A DNA stretch of 64,000 bases from Argopecten irradians (lineage: Eukaryota > Mollusca > Bivalvia > Pectinida > Pectinidae): contig NC_091142.1 in NCBI RefSeq assembly GCF_041381155.1, positions 25,522,264 to 25,586,263 of the forward strand, given 5' to 3'. Below, piece after piece: positions 24,501-36,400 of the stretch. The position numbers and the translations under genes are program-made. The stretch's first letter is position 1; each line of letters starts with the position of its first letter. The notes under the pieces are model-generated. The model was not told the origin of the DNA. It saw only the letters and a list, made by a program, of their open reading frames with translations, and made no database searches.

Positions 24501-27500
24501 TATATTGGTGACCTTTGTATGTTGGTGACCTTTGTATGTTGTTGACCTTTGTATGTTGGTGACCTTTGTATATTGGTGACCTTTGTATGTTGGTGACCTT
24601 TGTATATTGGTGACCTTTGTATGTTGGTGACCTTTGTATGTTGGTGACCTTTGTATGTTGGTGACCTTTGTATATTGGTGACTTTTGTATGTTGGTGACC
24701 TTTGTATGTTGGTGACCTTTGTATATTGGTGATCTTTGTATATTGGTGACCTTTGTATATTGGTGACCTTTGTATATTGGTTACCTTTGTATATTGTTTA
24801 CCTTTGTATGTTGTTGACCTTTGTATGTTGGTGACCTTTGCATCCTTTTAACCTTTGCAGGTTGATGAACTGTAAATCTGATTCGTTTACTTTGAAGACT
24901 ATTAGTATTTTCACTCTGGCAATTATCAAAGACATGTATACAAACTTTTTGATAGGTGTGAACACATGATCTTTTTAGAAAGGTGACCTTTAAAAACAGA
25001 TGGACTTCCAAAACAAATGATATCTTTATTGTGTAACCTTTGTAGACCAATGATCCCTTTTTAGTCACAATGTCGTCATGATTTACATATATATAAGGTA
25101 AATACAAAAGTCTTTTTATTACAGATATTTAAATAAAAAGTTCAAATTATGACTTAAAAGTGTTTTCTACTCTCATATATGTCAACTGGTTAACATTTAG
25201 TGATATTTGTTGTTTTGATAGGTTTTATGAGCAGTGAAACATTTCTACCACTGCAGCAGAGGAAGAACTCAAAAGTCGAGTTATGTGGAGCGGCTCCTGT
25301 CCATGTCCATTCCAAGAGTCAGGCTAATCCTGTATACTTTTCTGACCTCATTATCAACACAAAAGATGTGTAAGTATGCATGTATATTAATGTCTGTTAA
25401 TTACTGTATAGTTGTTTAATTTGACGGGGCGAACATTTCATGGTTTCCTTTTTGATATTTATCTGCAGGGATAAATCTTCGCCCATTTGTCAATTTCAAA
25501 CATTAATACAGCGCTATATACTTTACATTCTTAGAATTGGAATGATTACTCTGTATATTTACATCAGTATAATATCAGAGCACCATCATGAGATTTTAGA
25601 TTTATTAAGAAGACTTATATAATAGTAAGCTCTTTTTAAATTTTGTAAACTTAAAGGAAATTATCTATGCAGATCCCAAAATTTTATGTTGTTAAAATTC
25701 AAAATTCAATTAAGTTTTGAAAGTTGCAATGCAAAAAAGAAATGTAGTGTATGCAGCAACAATTGCTGGCTACAACATATTTGGATTACAAAAATCAATA
25801 AAATCCACAATACTAAACTTTCCACTGTGTTTAGTCCCTTCAGATATCAAAAGCAAAGTTGGCAGTCTATCTATCATATTTAACTTTACACAGGGGGGAA
25901 TACAAGGAAGTACACGACCTACAGGGACACAGCTTTGCCTACGTAGAGGACTCCTCCCTTAGTGGATGCTTGGTTACTTTACAAGAACTGAAAAAGATGG
26001 GATATAACTCAAACTTCTTTGGAAATGTTCTCCGTTCAGGTAAAATTTTGTTCTGTGAAATTGTCCTCTGCTCAGGTAAGTCTTTGTTCTGTAAAATTGT
26101 CCTATGCTCAGGTAAAGTTTTGTTCTGTGAAATTGTCCTCTGCTCAGGTAAGTCTTTGTTCTGTAAAATTGTCCTCTGCTCAGGTAAAGTTTTGTCCTGT
26201 AAAATTGTCCTCTGCTCAGGTGAGCCTATTTTCTGTGAAATTGTCTTCTGTTCAAGTAAGTCTTTCTTCTATGAAATTGTAGAATATCTTGGAATTCATA
26301 AATGAATATTTACAATTATTTGGTAATCTCTATACTATATATATATTGCAGGCTCTCCCCTGAAGTCTATACAGATGGTACTAAATAAAACGGCATCGTC
26401 AGCAGCTGTTGACTCCACCGTTTTATACAACTACCTTCAACAGAATCCACAGCACAAAGAAAACATCACCGTACTAAAATCGTTCGGACCCCTCCCAATT
26501 TACCCAGTTGTGTTCAATTCTCAACTTCCAGGTAGGTGGGGCATTCGCTTTATATAATTCATTTTCATGAATTTTCATTTTTGTGTTTCTTATTTTTAGT
26601 TACACAAATTACATTAAGCCATTACATGTATTTCTAAAATGTTTTATGACTGTTTTAATCAAGGATTTATAAATAAGAAGGATTCGTCACTGTCTCTTTA
26701 CACTACTAAACACCATGCGTGATGCCAATGAACCGGGAATAAAAACCATTTTTCTCAACAAATGCTTTTCTTATCGAGCCAAACGAAACACCAATGTAAA
26801 GTTAATTAAATTTCACAACGTTTAGTACTTACTTTAAAGACGGAAGATTTAGAAGATATGTCTTAAATTTTTGTTAAAAAAATATGTCAGCTCATGAAAT
26901 GACAGCACGCTTCAGAAAGTAAGACGGTAACCCTCGCACCAGCAAGCTACATCAAAGGCTGCGGCAGCAGATATCAATGGAAAATCAGTTGTTGCCCAAC
27001 GTCACGGTCAGTGTACAAACACAAAAGCTCCTACGCAGTACTTGTCCAAAACCCAGTGTGACTTATCCTTCTCATATACGTCCTTGCTTTAATTTATAAG
27101 AAAACTTAAACTGTCTTTGTATATGACAGAGTTACCTCCTTTGCGGGTAGGTATTCATTATGACGTCGTTGTTATGTTGTAAAAACTCTCGTTTTTTTTA
27201 GGTCATCTGACCCGAAGGGTCAGGATGACCTATAGCCATCATGCTTTGTACGTCGTTGTGCGCCGTGCGCCGTCTGTAAACTTTTCACATTTCAATCTTC
27301 TTCTCAAGTTTGACCACTGGGATTGAGCTGAAACTTACATGAAATGATCCTGAGATGGTCCTGACCTAGTGTTGTTATTTTTCGGGTTGATCCGAAATCC
27401 AAGATGGCTGCCACAGCTGCCATCTTGAAAACACATTTTAAACTTCTTCTCAAGTTCTACTGGTGCAATTTAGCTGAAACTTGCATGAAATGATCCTGAC

Positions 27501-28254
27501 ATGGTCCCGACAAAGTGTTGTTATTTTTCGGGTCGATCCAAAATCCAAGATGGCCGCCACAGCCACCATCTTGAAAACACATTTTGAACTTCTTCTCAAG
27601 TTTTATCAGTGCAATTTAGCTGAAACTTGCATGAAATTATCCTGACATGGTTTCGACAAAATATTGTTATTTTTCGGGTCGATCCAAGATGGTCGCCACA
27701 GCCCCCATCTTGAAAAAACATTTTGAACTTCTTCTCAAGTTCCATCTGTGCGATTTAGCTGAAACTTGCATGAAATGATCCTGACATGGTCCCGACAAAG
27801 TGTTGTTATTCTTCGGGCCGATCCGAAATCCAAGATGGCCATACAGAATAACACATTCTAGCCTATATTGCTTCATGTGAATTGGAGCAAAAACAGTTCA
27901 TGGTTCATGTGAAAACTCTAATGAAACAATATTATATTAAAGTATTGCATGCTTATATATTTTCATCAAGAATTATTTTAGCAGCAATATGGCCTATTTA
28001 TGGTATATTGCAACTGTGAACTAGACTACATGCGTGATAAAAAATAAATTTGGTTTCAAATATTATTTGCAGATGACATGAAAGAAAAAATAACCAAAGC
28101 CCTAATTGATATGTCCAGTAAAAAGGAATGGTTGGATAAGTTGAGGGCCTTTGGAATCACCGGTTTTAAACCTGTGGATATGACAGTGTTCCTCAAAGAA
28201 AAAGAACTTATGGAGTCTGTGAAAAAGCTCAGCATCACGGCAGCATATTACTGA
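21539..28254 (+). CDS. PhnD-like phosphate/phosphonate-binding protein, cytosolic, intron-bearing
   Basis: Exons are 21539-21725, 25222-25369, 25894-26039, 26352-26531 and 28073-28254. All boundaries are GT/AG and all phases match (1, 2, 1, 1), giving 280 residues. The protein follows the bacterial substrate-binding family of phosphate/phosphonate ABC importers: a KLRLITYMCPG start strand; GFMSSETFLPL (63-73) where bacteria bind ligand; SDLIIN; the hallmark DLQGHSFAYVEDSSLSGCLV; NFFGNVLRSGSPLKSIQMV; SSAAVDSTVL; a GPLPIYPVV strand; and LPDDMKEKITKALIDM. There is no signal peptide or lipobox, so it should be cytosolic, and no importer partners can be expected in an animal. Its role is unknown; binding a phosphate-bearing ligand is an inference. 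The ATG follows directly after the acceptor, hence the 5' exon proposed upstream. Intron 1 of the coding part holds a 2.8-kb minisatellite. The exon ending at 26039 runs into a 36-bp array that repeats its splice donor, so its true 3' end may vary. Confidence 0.87.
22020..22640. repeat. 34-bp minisatellite (dimer of a 17-bp unit)
   Basis: About 18 copies of GTGACCTCTGTAGACTG plus GTGACCTTCACATCATA, two 17-mers that both start GTGACC. Decayed copies extend leftwards to about 21840 and rightwards to about 22760. It lies in an intron of the PhnD-like gene. Confidence 0.88.
22860..24840. repeat. 17-bp minisatellite with an 85-bp spacer block repeated three times
   Basis: More than 100 copies of GTGACCTTTGTATRTTG. 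An 85-bp non-repeat block (CAACTTTATTGATAATAGGC ... CAGACCTTTTTATATTGG) occurs at about 22788, 23418 and 24403, always in the same orientation and followed by the same run of variants, so larger segments were also duplicated. The minus strand is open for hundreds of codons purely because of the repeat; the array is intronic and non-coding. Confidence 0.9.
26036..26275 (+). repeat. 36-bp tandem array duplicating the exon 3' splice donor
   Basis: Seven donor-like sites lie exactly 36 bp apart: GT at 26040, 26076, 26112, 26148, 26184, 26220 and 26256, preceded by TCAG (TCAA in the last). Units alternate between GTAAGT-type and GTAAAR-type, suggesting a 72-bp dimer. Each inner unit also has a pyrimidine-rich lead-in (TTGTCCTCTGCTCAG) directly before GTAAGT, so an AG and a GT are juxtaposed. 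The frame of the upstream exon remains open through the whole array and would add about 12 residues per unit (for example KSLFCKIVLCSG). Confidence 0.85.
27191..27858 (-). mobile_element. HINE-like element, tail plus about four core units, truncated
   Basis: The tail hairpin (AGGTCATCTGACCC GAA GGGTCAGGATGACCT) lies on the left, followed by a GCGCCGTGCGCCGTC stretch. Then come about four units of roughly 135-150 bp marked by GATCCAAGATGGCCGCC-like and CTTCTTCTCAAGTT words. This core is shared with the opposed copy at 48250-50190. No head is found at the right end. It lies in the last intron of the PhnD-like gene. Confidence 0.75.
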
Positions 28255-28486
28255 AGGTGGTATCACCTGAGACCTTCAATTGAGAATCATATCCGTGATT
28301 ATTAATACTCTATAAAATTCATGTTATTGTGAAAATACTTCAAAAACTTTCATTTGGTGCATGTTTGAACTTAAATGCTGATTATTTGACTGGCGGTATT
28401 GTTTTGTTAGGTCAAGACTTACCTGTTTGGTATTGTAGCCGACAAAAAGATGATTACCAGCGTTTTACAATGGTCAATAGGACATA

Positions 28487-28746
28487 CCGTATTCAACCCA
28501 ATAAGCGCCCTTCAAAAATTGAAGCAAATAAGGGGGCACTTAAAAGAAACAAATTTGAAATATAGCCTTTAATTTATACAATTATTATACAAAGTAAGGC
28601 ATAAATCAATTTGGAAAAGAAATCAGTCAGGAAATCAACAGTTTTGATATTTTCAGTCTGCATTTGATTCGTGTAAAGTGAAATTAAAGCCATAAAAAAG
28701 GGAGTGGCACTTATAGGGATGGGGGCGCTTATTGGGTCGAATACGG
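28487..28746. mobile_element. TA-flanked MITE, CCGTATTCRACCCAATAAGC ends
   Basis: The ends are inverted repeats of about 24 bp (CCGTATTCAACCCAATAAGC and GCTTATTGGGTCGAATACGG) with TA on both sides. It is 260 bp long and has no coding capacity. It inserted 230 bp downstream of the PhnD-like stop codon, possibly within the 3' UTR. A decayed relative lies near 9604 and an isolated end near 19998. Confidence 0.75.
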
Positions 28747-28749
28747 TAA

Positions 28750-30490
28750 GATGTATACTTAATCATGTATGGGAAACGGTGTTAACTATTATATAAAATC
28801 AAAATAACAAACAAGAGTTACTAACATGTAGATTCTGTAGGATGCTGTATAGTCAGTTATTTTTCACGATTTCGCGGGTCATCACCATATGGTTGTGTAA
28901 TTTTGATCCACGAAATTTTATGAATTTATTTATTTTATATACAATTGAAGCCAAACTGTGAAGTTTTGATTCACACTAAAATTTATTTTTTTAGTTTTTG
29001 GTCCAAATCATGAAAATTTTGACCTGGGAAAATAACCTGTTATACGATAACTAATGATTTGAAAATTCATTTATATCTATATGTATAGACTACTTATTCT
29101 ATATCATTAATCCAAGTGGTCTATTTATAAAAACTGTGATGGAATTTTAATGTGCCATTTGTAATGTATTTCATTTGAACTTTCGTATAGTTGGTAATTT
29201 TTGCCGAGATGAAATTTCCACAGCTTTGAGCACAATTATTGAGAACACAAAAATTTAAGCTTAATGGAACGATAAGTGGAAGATCATAAAATTTTCATGT
29301 GGTGAAAATTTCTCTTTTCTGGTTTATGTCCAGATCAAGGAATTTTTGACCAGATGTATTGTCACATTTAACTCAGGAAATCAATTATTCAATGAAGTGT
29401 TCGATTGGAGATTGTATGATCCATGAAATATATACCTATGGAAAGTTGACATGTTGTCTTTGGGACCAATATACCATGTTAAAATTTTTATTTATATGTT
29501 AATATATATGTCCATGTATTACTAAATTTTTGTTATGATTTGTTTTAGATAATTATTGGATTCCTTCAACAAAAAGTCTTCATGACAATCTGTATAATTA
29601 TAACTGGGTATATAATAACAGTATATTTTTCTATGTACCTGGTATCCAAGAATCTCTTAAAAATTAATAAACATATATTGTATCTTTTTACATGAAAATA
29701 TCTATATTTATAGACACAAAAAACAGCTATATTTATAGACACAAAATATATAAATATTTGTTGACGCCTTTATTATATTCATAAGACTGACATCTATTTT
29801 TGTAGATACTATATTCAACAATTTTATGTAATTCTAGAAAAAACTAAACACTTATACATTACCTATCTGTTGTCATTACAAAAGTTGTTGTAAAGTTGTT
29901 GTGGTGATCGATTCACTCATAGAATGTGATTGTTGTCATGTCAACAGTTGTCAAAAAGTTGTAGTTACTATTTATTCAGAAAAAAAAGATGTAATTGTTG
30001 TCATAGCGAGATTTGATAGAGTGGCAATTTATTGATGATGTATCTGTTGTCCTGAAAGGAAAGTTGTACGGAAATATCCGACAAAGTAGTTGTTTTTGTT
30101 ATGGCAACAGCTGTGATAAAGTAATAGAGCTTTTTGTAATGTATTATGTATTCAAACAGAACTTGCTGTCATCGCAACCCTTTCTGTAAATTTGTTGTCA
30201 TGGTAACAGTTGAAGCAATTCTGAAAAGATTACAAGTATTCCTCGCTATGACATTTCTAATTGTAATGATTATTAATTAAGTCAACTTTCAAAAACAAAT
30301 GTATTTTTTTGACCTGACAAATGTTGTAACAAAATATCTTCCTCAATCAAGATCTTTGTCTTTCAGCGTGGATTATAAACTTGTTTGTTTTATGATTTAT
30401 TGACTATTACAACATATTCCAGCCATTTACTTGATATATCTATGGGATCCATTATCTAAAATCACTATATTTTGTAATATAGTATATAGT
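28750..30490. other. intergenic, no gene seen
   Basis: AT-rich sequence with TTTCGCGGGTCA-type dispersed repeat near 28870 and a loose GTTGTTGTCAT-rich stretch near 29870-30220. No reading frame looks coding. Confidence 0.45.
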
Positions 30491-33400
30491 TAATACAAAC
30501 CTCCCTACTCCCACAAAGGAGAGAGGTAAGGGCCAGGTTTTCTGTGTACTACAAACCTCCCTACTCCCACAAAGGAGAGAGGTAAGGGCCAGGTTTTCTG
30601 TGTACTACAAACCTCCCTACTCCCACAAAGGAGAGAGGTAAGGACCAGGTTTTCTGTGTACTACAAACCTCCCTACTCCCACAAAGGAGAGAGGTAAGGG
30701 CCAGGTTTTCTGTGTACTACAAACCTCCCTACTCCCACAAAGGAGAGAGGTAAGGGCCATCAGGTTTTCTGTGTACTACAAACCTCCCTACTCCCACAAA
30801 GGAGAGAGGTAAGGGTCAGGTTTTTTCTGTGTACTACAAACCTCCCTACTCCCACAAAGGAGAGAGGTAAGGGCCAGGTTTTCTGTGTACTACAAACCTC
30901 CCTACTCCCACAAAGGAGAGAGGTAAGGGTCAGGTTTTCTGTGTACTACAAACCTCCCTACTCCCACAAAGGAGAGAGGTAAGGGTCAGGTTTTCTGTGT
31001 ACTACAAACCTCCCTACTCCCACAAAGGAGAGAGGTAAGGGTCAGGTTTTCTGTGTAGTACAACTACTTACACAAAGGAGAGAGGTAAGGGTCAGGTTTT
31101 CTGTGTAGTACAACTACTTACACAAAGGAGAGAGGTAAGGGTCAGGTTTTCTGTGTACTACAAACCTCCCTACTCCCACAAAGGAGAGAGGTAAGGGTCA
31201 GGTTTTCTGTGTACTACAAACCTCCCTACTCCCACAAAGGAGAGAGGTAAGGGTCAGGTTTTCTGTGTACTATAAACCTCCCTACTCCCACAAAGGAGAG
31301 AGGTAAGGGTCAGGTTTTCTGTGTACTACAAACCTCCCTACTCCCACAAAGGAGAGAGGTAAGGGTCAGGTTTTCTGTGTACTACAAACCTCCCTACTCC
31401 CACAAAGGAGAGAGGTAAGGGCCAGGTTTTTCTGTGTACTCAAAACCTCCCTACTCCCACAAAGGAGAGAGGTAAGGGTCAGGTTTTCTGTGTACTACAA
31501 ACCTCCCTACTCCCACAAAGGAGAGAGGTAAGGGTCAGGTTTTCTGTGTACTACAAACCTCCCTACTCCCACAAAGGAGAGAGGTAAGGGTCAGGTTTTC
31601 TGTGTACTACAAACCTCCCTACTCCCACAAAGGAGAGAGGTAAGGGTCAGGTTTTCTGTGTACTACAAACCTCCCTACTCCCACAAAGGAGAGAGGTAAG
31701 GGTCAGGTTTTCTGTGTACTACAAACCTCTACTCCACAAAGGAGAGGTAGGTCAGGTTTTCTGTGTACTACAAACCTCCCTACTCCCACAAAGGAGAGAG
31801 GTAAGGGTCAGGTTTTCTGTGTACTACAAACCTCCCTACTCCCACAAAAGAGAGTAAGGCAGGTTTTCTGTGTACTACAAACCTCCTACTCCACAAAGGA
31901 GAGAGGTAAGGTCAGGTTTTCTGTGTACTACAAACCTCCCTACTCCCACACAAAGGAGAGAGGTAAGGGTCAGGTTTTTGTGTACTACAAACCTCCCTAC
32001 TCCCACAAAGGAGAGAGGTAAGGGTCAGGTTTTCTGTGTACTACAAACCTCCCTACTCCCACAAAGGAGAGAGGTAAGGGTCAGGTTTTCTGTGTACTAC
32101 AAACCTCCCTACTCCCACAAAGGAGAGAGGTAAGGGTCAGGTTTTCTGTGTACTACAAACCTCACTACTCCCACAAAGGAGAGAGGTAAGGGTCAGGTTT
32201 TCTGTGTACTACAAACCTCCCTACTCCCACCAAAGGAGAGAGGTAAGGGTCAGGTTTTCTGTGTACTACAAACCTCCCTACTCCCACAAAGGAGAGAGGT
32301 AAGGGTCAGGTTTTCTGTGTACTACAAACCTCCCTACTCCCACAAAGGAGAGAGGTAAGGGTCAGGTTTTCTGTGTACTACAAACCTCCCTACTCCCACA
32401 AAGGAGAGAGGTAAGGGTCAGGTTTTCTGTGTACTACAAACCTCCCTACTCCCACAAAGGAGAGAGGTAAGGGTCAGGTTTTCTGTGTACTACAAACCTC
32501 CCTACTCCCACAAAGGAGAGAGGTAAGGGTCAGGTTTTCTGTGTACTACAAACCTCCCTACTCCCACAAAGGAGAGAGGTAAGGGTCAGGTTTTCTGTGT
32601 ACTACAAACCTCCCTACTCCCACAAAGGAGAGAGGTAAGGGTCAGGTTTTCTGTGTACTACAAACCTCCCTACTCCCACAAAGGAGAGAGGTAAGGGATC
32701 AGGTTTTCTGTGTACTACAAACCTCCCTACTCCCACAAAGGAGAGAGGTAAGGGTCAGGTTTTCTGTGTACTACAAACCTCACTACTCCCACAAAGGAGA
32801 GAGGTAAGGGTCAGGTTTTCTGTGTACTACAAACCTCCCTACTCCCACAAAGGAGAGAGGTAAGGGCCAGGTTTTCTGTGTACTACAAACCTCACTACTC
32901 CCACAAAGGAGAGAGGTAAGGGCCAGGTTTTCTGTGTACTACAAACCTCCCTACTCCCACAAAGGAGAGAGGTAAGGGTCAGGTTTTCTGTGTACTACAA
33001 ACCTCCCTACTCCCACAAAGGAGAGAGGTAAGGGTCAGGTTTTCTGTGTACTACAAACCTCCCTACTCCCACAAAGGAGAGAGGTAAGGGTCAGGTTTTC
33101 TGTGTACTACAAACCTCCCTACTCCCACAAAGGAGAGAGGTAAGGGTCAGGTTTTCTGTGTACTACAAACCTCCCTACTCCCACAAAGGAGAGAGGTAAG
33201 GGTCAGGTTTTCTGTGTACTACAAACCTCCCTACTCCCACAAAGGAGAGAGGTAAGGGTCAGGTTTTCTGTGTACTACAAACCTCCCTACTCCCACAAAG
33301 GAGAGAGGTAAGGGTCAGGTTTTCTGTGTACTACAAACCTCCCTACTCCCACAAAGGAGAGAGGTAAGGGTCAGGTTTTCTGTGTACTACAAACCTCCCT

Positions 33401-36400
33401 ACTCCCACAAAGGAGAGAGGTAAGGGTCAGGTTTTCTGTGTACTACAAACCTCCCTACTCCCACAAAGGAGAGAGGTAAGGGCCAGGTTTTCTGTGTACT
33501 ACAAACCTCCCTACTCCCACAAAGGAGAGAGGTAAGGGTCAGGTTTTCTGTGTACTACAAACCTCCCTACTCCCACAAAGGAGAGAGGTAAGGGTCAGGT
33601 TTTCTGTGTACTACAAACCTCCCTACTCCCACAAAGGAGAGAGGTAAGGGTCAGGTTTTCTGTGTACTACAAACCTCCCTACTCCCACAAAGGAGAGAGG
33701 TAAGGGCCAGGTTTTCTGTGTACTACAAACCTCACTACTCCCACAAAGGAGAGAGGTAAGGGCCAGGTTTTCTGTGTACTACAAACCTCCCTACTCCCAC
33801 AAAGGAGAGAGGTAAGGGTCAGGTTTTCTGTGTACTACAAACCTACTACTCCCACAAAGGAGAGAGGTAAGGACCAGGTTTTCTGTGTACTACACAAACT
33901 TCCCTACTTACACAAAGGAGAGAGGTAAGGGTCAGGTTTTCTGTGTACTACAAACCTCCCTACTCCCACAAAGGAGAGAGGTAAGGGTCAGGTTTTCTGT
34001 GTACTACAAACCTCCTACTCCCACAAAGGAGAGAGGTAAGGGTCAGGTTTTTCTGTGTGTACTACAAACCTCCCTACTCCCACAAAGGAGAGAGGTAAGG
34101 GTCAGGTTTTCTGTGTACTACAAACCTCCCTACTCCCACAAAGGAGAGAGGTAAGGGTCAGGTTTTCTGTGTACTACAAACCTCCCTACTCCCACAAAGG
34201 AGAGAGGTAAGGGTCAGGTTTTCTGTGTACTACAAACCTCCCTACTCCCACAAAGGAGAGAGGTAAGGGTCAGGTTTTCTGTGTACTACAAATCTCCCTA
34301 CTCCCACAAAGGAGAGAGGTAAGGGTCAGGTTTTCTGTGTACTACAAACCTCACTACTCCCACAAAAGGAGAGAGGTAAGGGTCAGGTTTTCTGTGTACT
34401 ACAAACCTCACTACTCCCACAAAGGAGAGAGGTAAGGGTCAGGTTTTCTGTGTACTACAAACCTCACTACTCCCACAAAGGAGAGAGGTAAGGGTCAGGT
34501 TTTCTGTGTACTACAAACCTCCCTACTCCCACAAAGGAGAGAGGTAAGGGTCAGGTTTTCTGTGTACTACAAACCTCCCTACTCCCACAAAGGAGAGAGG
34601 TAAGGGTCAGGTTTTCTGTGTACTACAAACCTCCCTACTCCACAAAGGAGAGAGGTAAGGGTCAGGTTTTCTGTGTACTACAAACCTCCCTACTCCCACA
34701 AAGGAGAGAGGTAAGGGTCAGGTTTTCTGTGTACTACAAACCTCCACTACTCCCACAAAGGAGAGAGGTAAGGGTCAGGTTTTCTGTGTACTACAAACCT
34801 CCCTACTCCCACAAAGGAGAGAGGTATGAGAGGTACCTCCCTACTCCCACAAAGGAGAGGTAAGGGTCAGGTTTTCTGTGTACTACAAACCTCCCTACTC
34901 CCACAAAGGAGAGAGGTAAGGGTCAGGTTTTCTGTGTACTACAAACCTCACTACTCCCACAAAGGAGAGAGGTAAGGGTCAGGTTTTCTGTGTACTACAA
35001 ACCTCACTACTCCCACAAAGGAGAGAGGTAAGGGTCAGGTTTTCTGTGTACTACAAACCTCCCTACTCCCACAAAGGAGAGAGGTAAGGGTCAGGTTTTC
35101 TGTGTACTACAAACCTCCCTACTCCCACAAAGGAGAGAGGTATTACCCAGGTTTTCTGTGTACTACAAACCTCCCTACTCCCACAAAGGAGAGAGGTAAG
35201 GGCCAGGTTTTCTGTGTACTACAAACCTCCCTACTCCCACAAAGGAGAGAGGTAAGGGTCAGGTTTTCTGTGTACTACAAACCTCCCTACTCCCACAAAG
35301 GAGAGAGGTAAGGGTCAGGTTTTCTGTGTACTACAAACCTCCCTACTCACACAAAGGAGAGAGGTAAGGGTCAGGTTTTCTGTGTACTACAAACCTCCCT
35401 ACTCCCACAAAGGAGAGAGGTAAGGGTCAGGTTTTCTGTGTACTACAAACCTCCCTACTCCCACAAAGGAGAGAGGTAAGGGTCAGGTTTTCTGTGTACT
35501 ACAAACCTCCCTACTCCCACAAAGGAGAGAGGTAAGGGTCAGGTTTTCTGTGTACTACAAACCTCCCTACTCCCACAAAGGAGAGAGGTAAGGGTCAGGT
35601 TTTCTGTGTACTACAAACCTCCCTACTCCCACAAAGGAGAGAGGTAAGGGCCAGGTTTTCTGTGTACTACAAACCTCCCTACTCCCACAAAGGAGAGAGG
35701 TAAGGGTCAGGTTTTGTGTGTGTACTACAACCTCCTACCAGTTTTCTGTGTACTACAAACCTCCCTACTCCCACAAAGGAGAGAGGTAAGGGTCAGGTTT
35801 TCTGTGTACTACAAACCTCCCTACTCCCACAAAGGAGAGAGGTAAGGGTCAGGTTTTCTGTGTACTAAAACCTCCCTACTCCCACAAAGGAGAGAGGTAA
35901 GGGTCAGGTTTTCTGTGTACTACAAACCTCTCCCTACTCCCACAAAGGAGAGAGGTAAGGGTCAGGTTTTCTGTGTACTACAAACCTCCCTACTCCCACA
36001 AAGGAGAGAGGTAAGGGTCAGGTTTTCTGTGTACTACAAACCTCCCTACTCCCACAAAGGAGAGAGGTAAGGGTCAGGTTTTCTGTGTACTACAAACCTC
36101 CCTACTCCCACAAAGGAGAGAGGTAAGGGTCAGGTTTTCTGTGTACTACAAACCTCACTACTCCCACAAAGGAGAGAGGTAAGGGTCAGGTTTTCTGTGT
36201 ACTACAAACCTCCCTACTCCCACAAAGGAGAGAGGTAAGGGTCAGGTTTTCTGTGTACTACAAACCTCCCTACTCCCACAAAGGAGAGAGGTAAGGGTCA
36301 GGTTTTCTGTGTACTACAAACCTCACTACTCCCACAAAGGAGAGAGGTAAGGGTCAGGTTTTCTGTGTAGTACAAACTACAAACCTCCCTACTCCACAAA

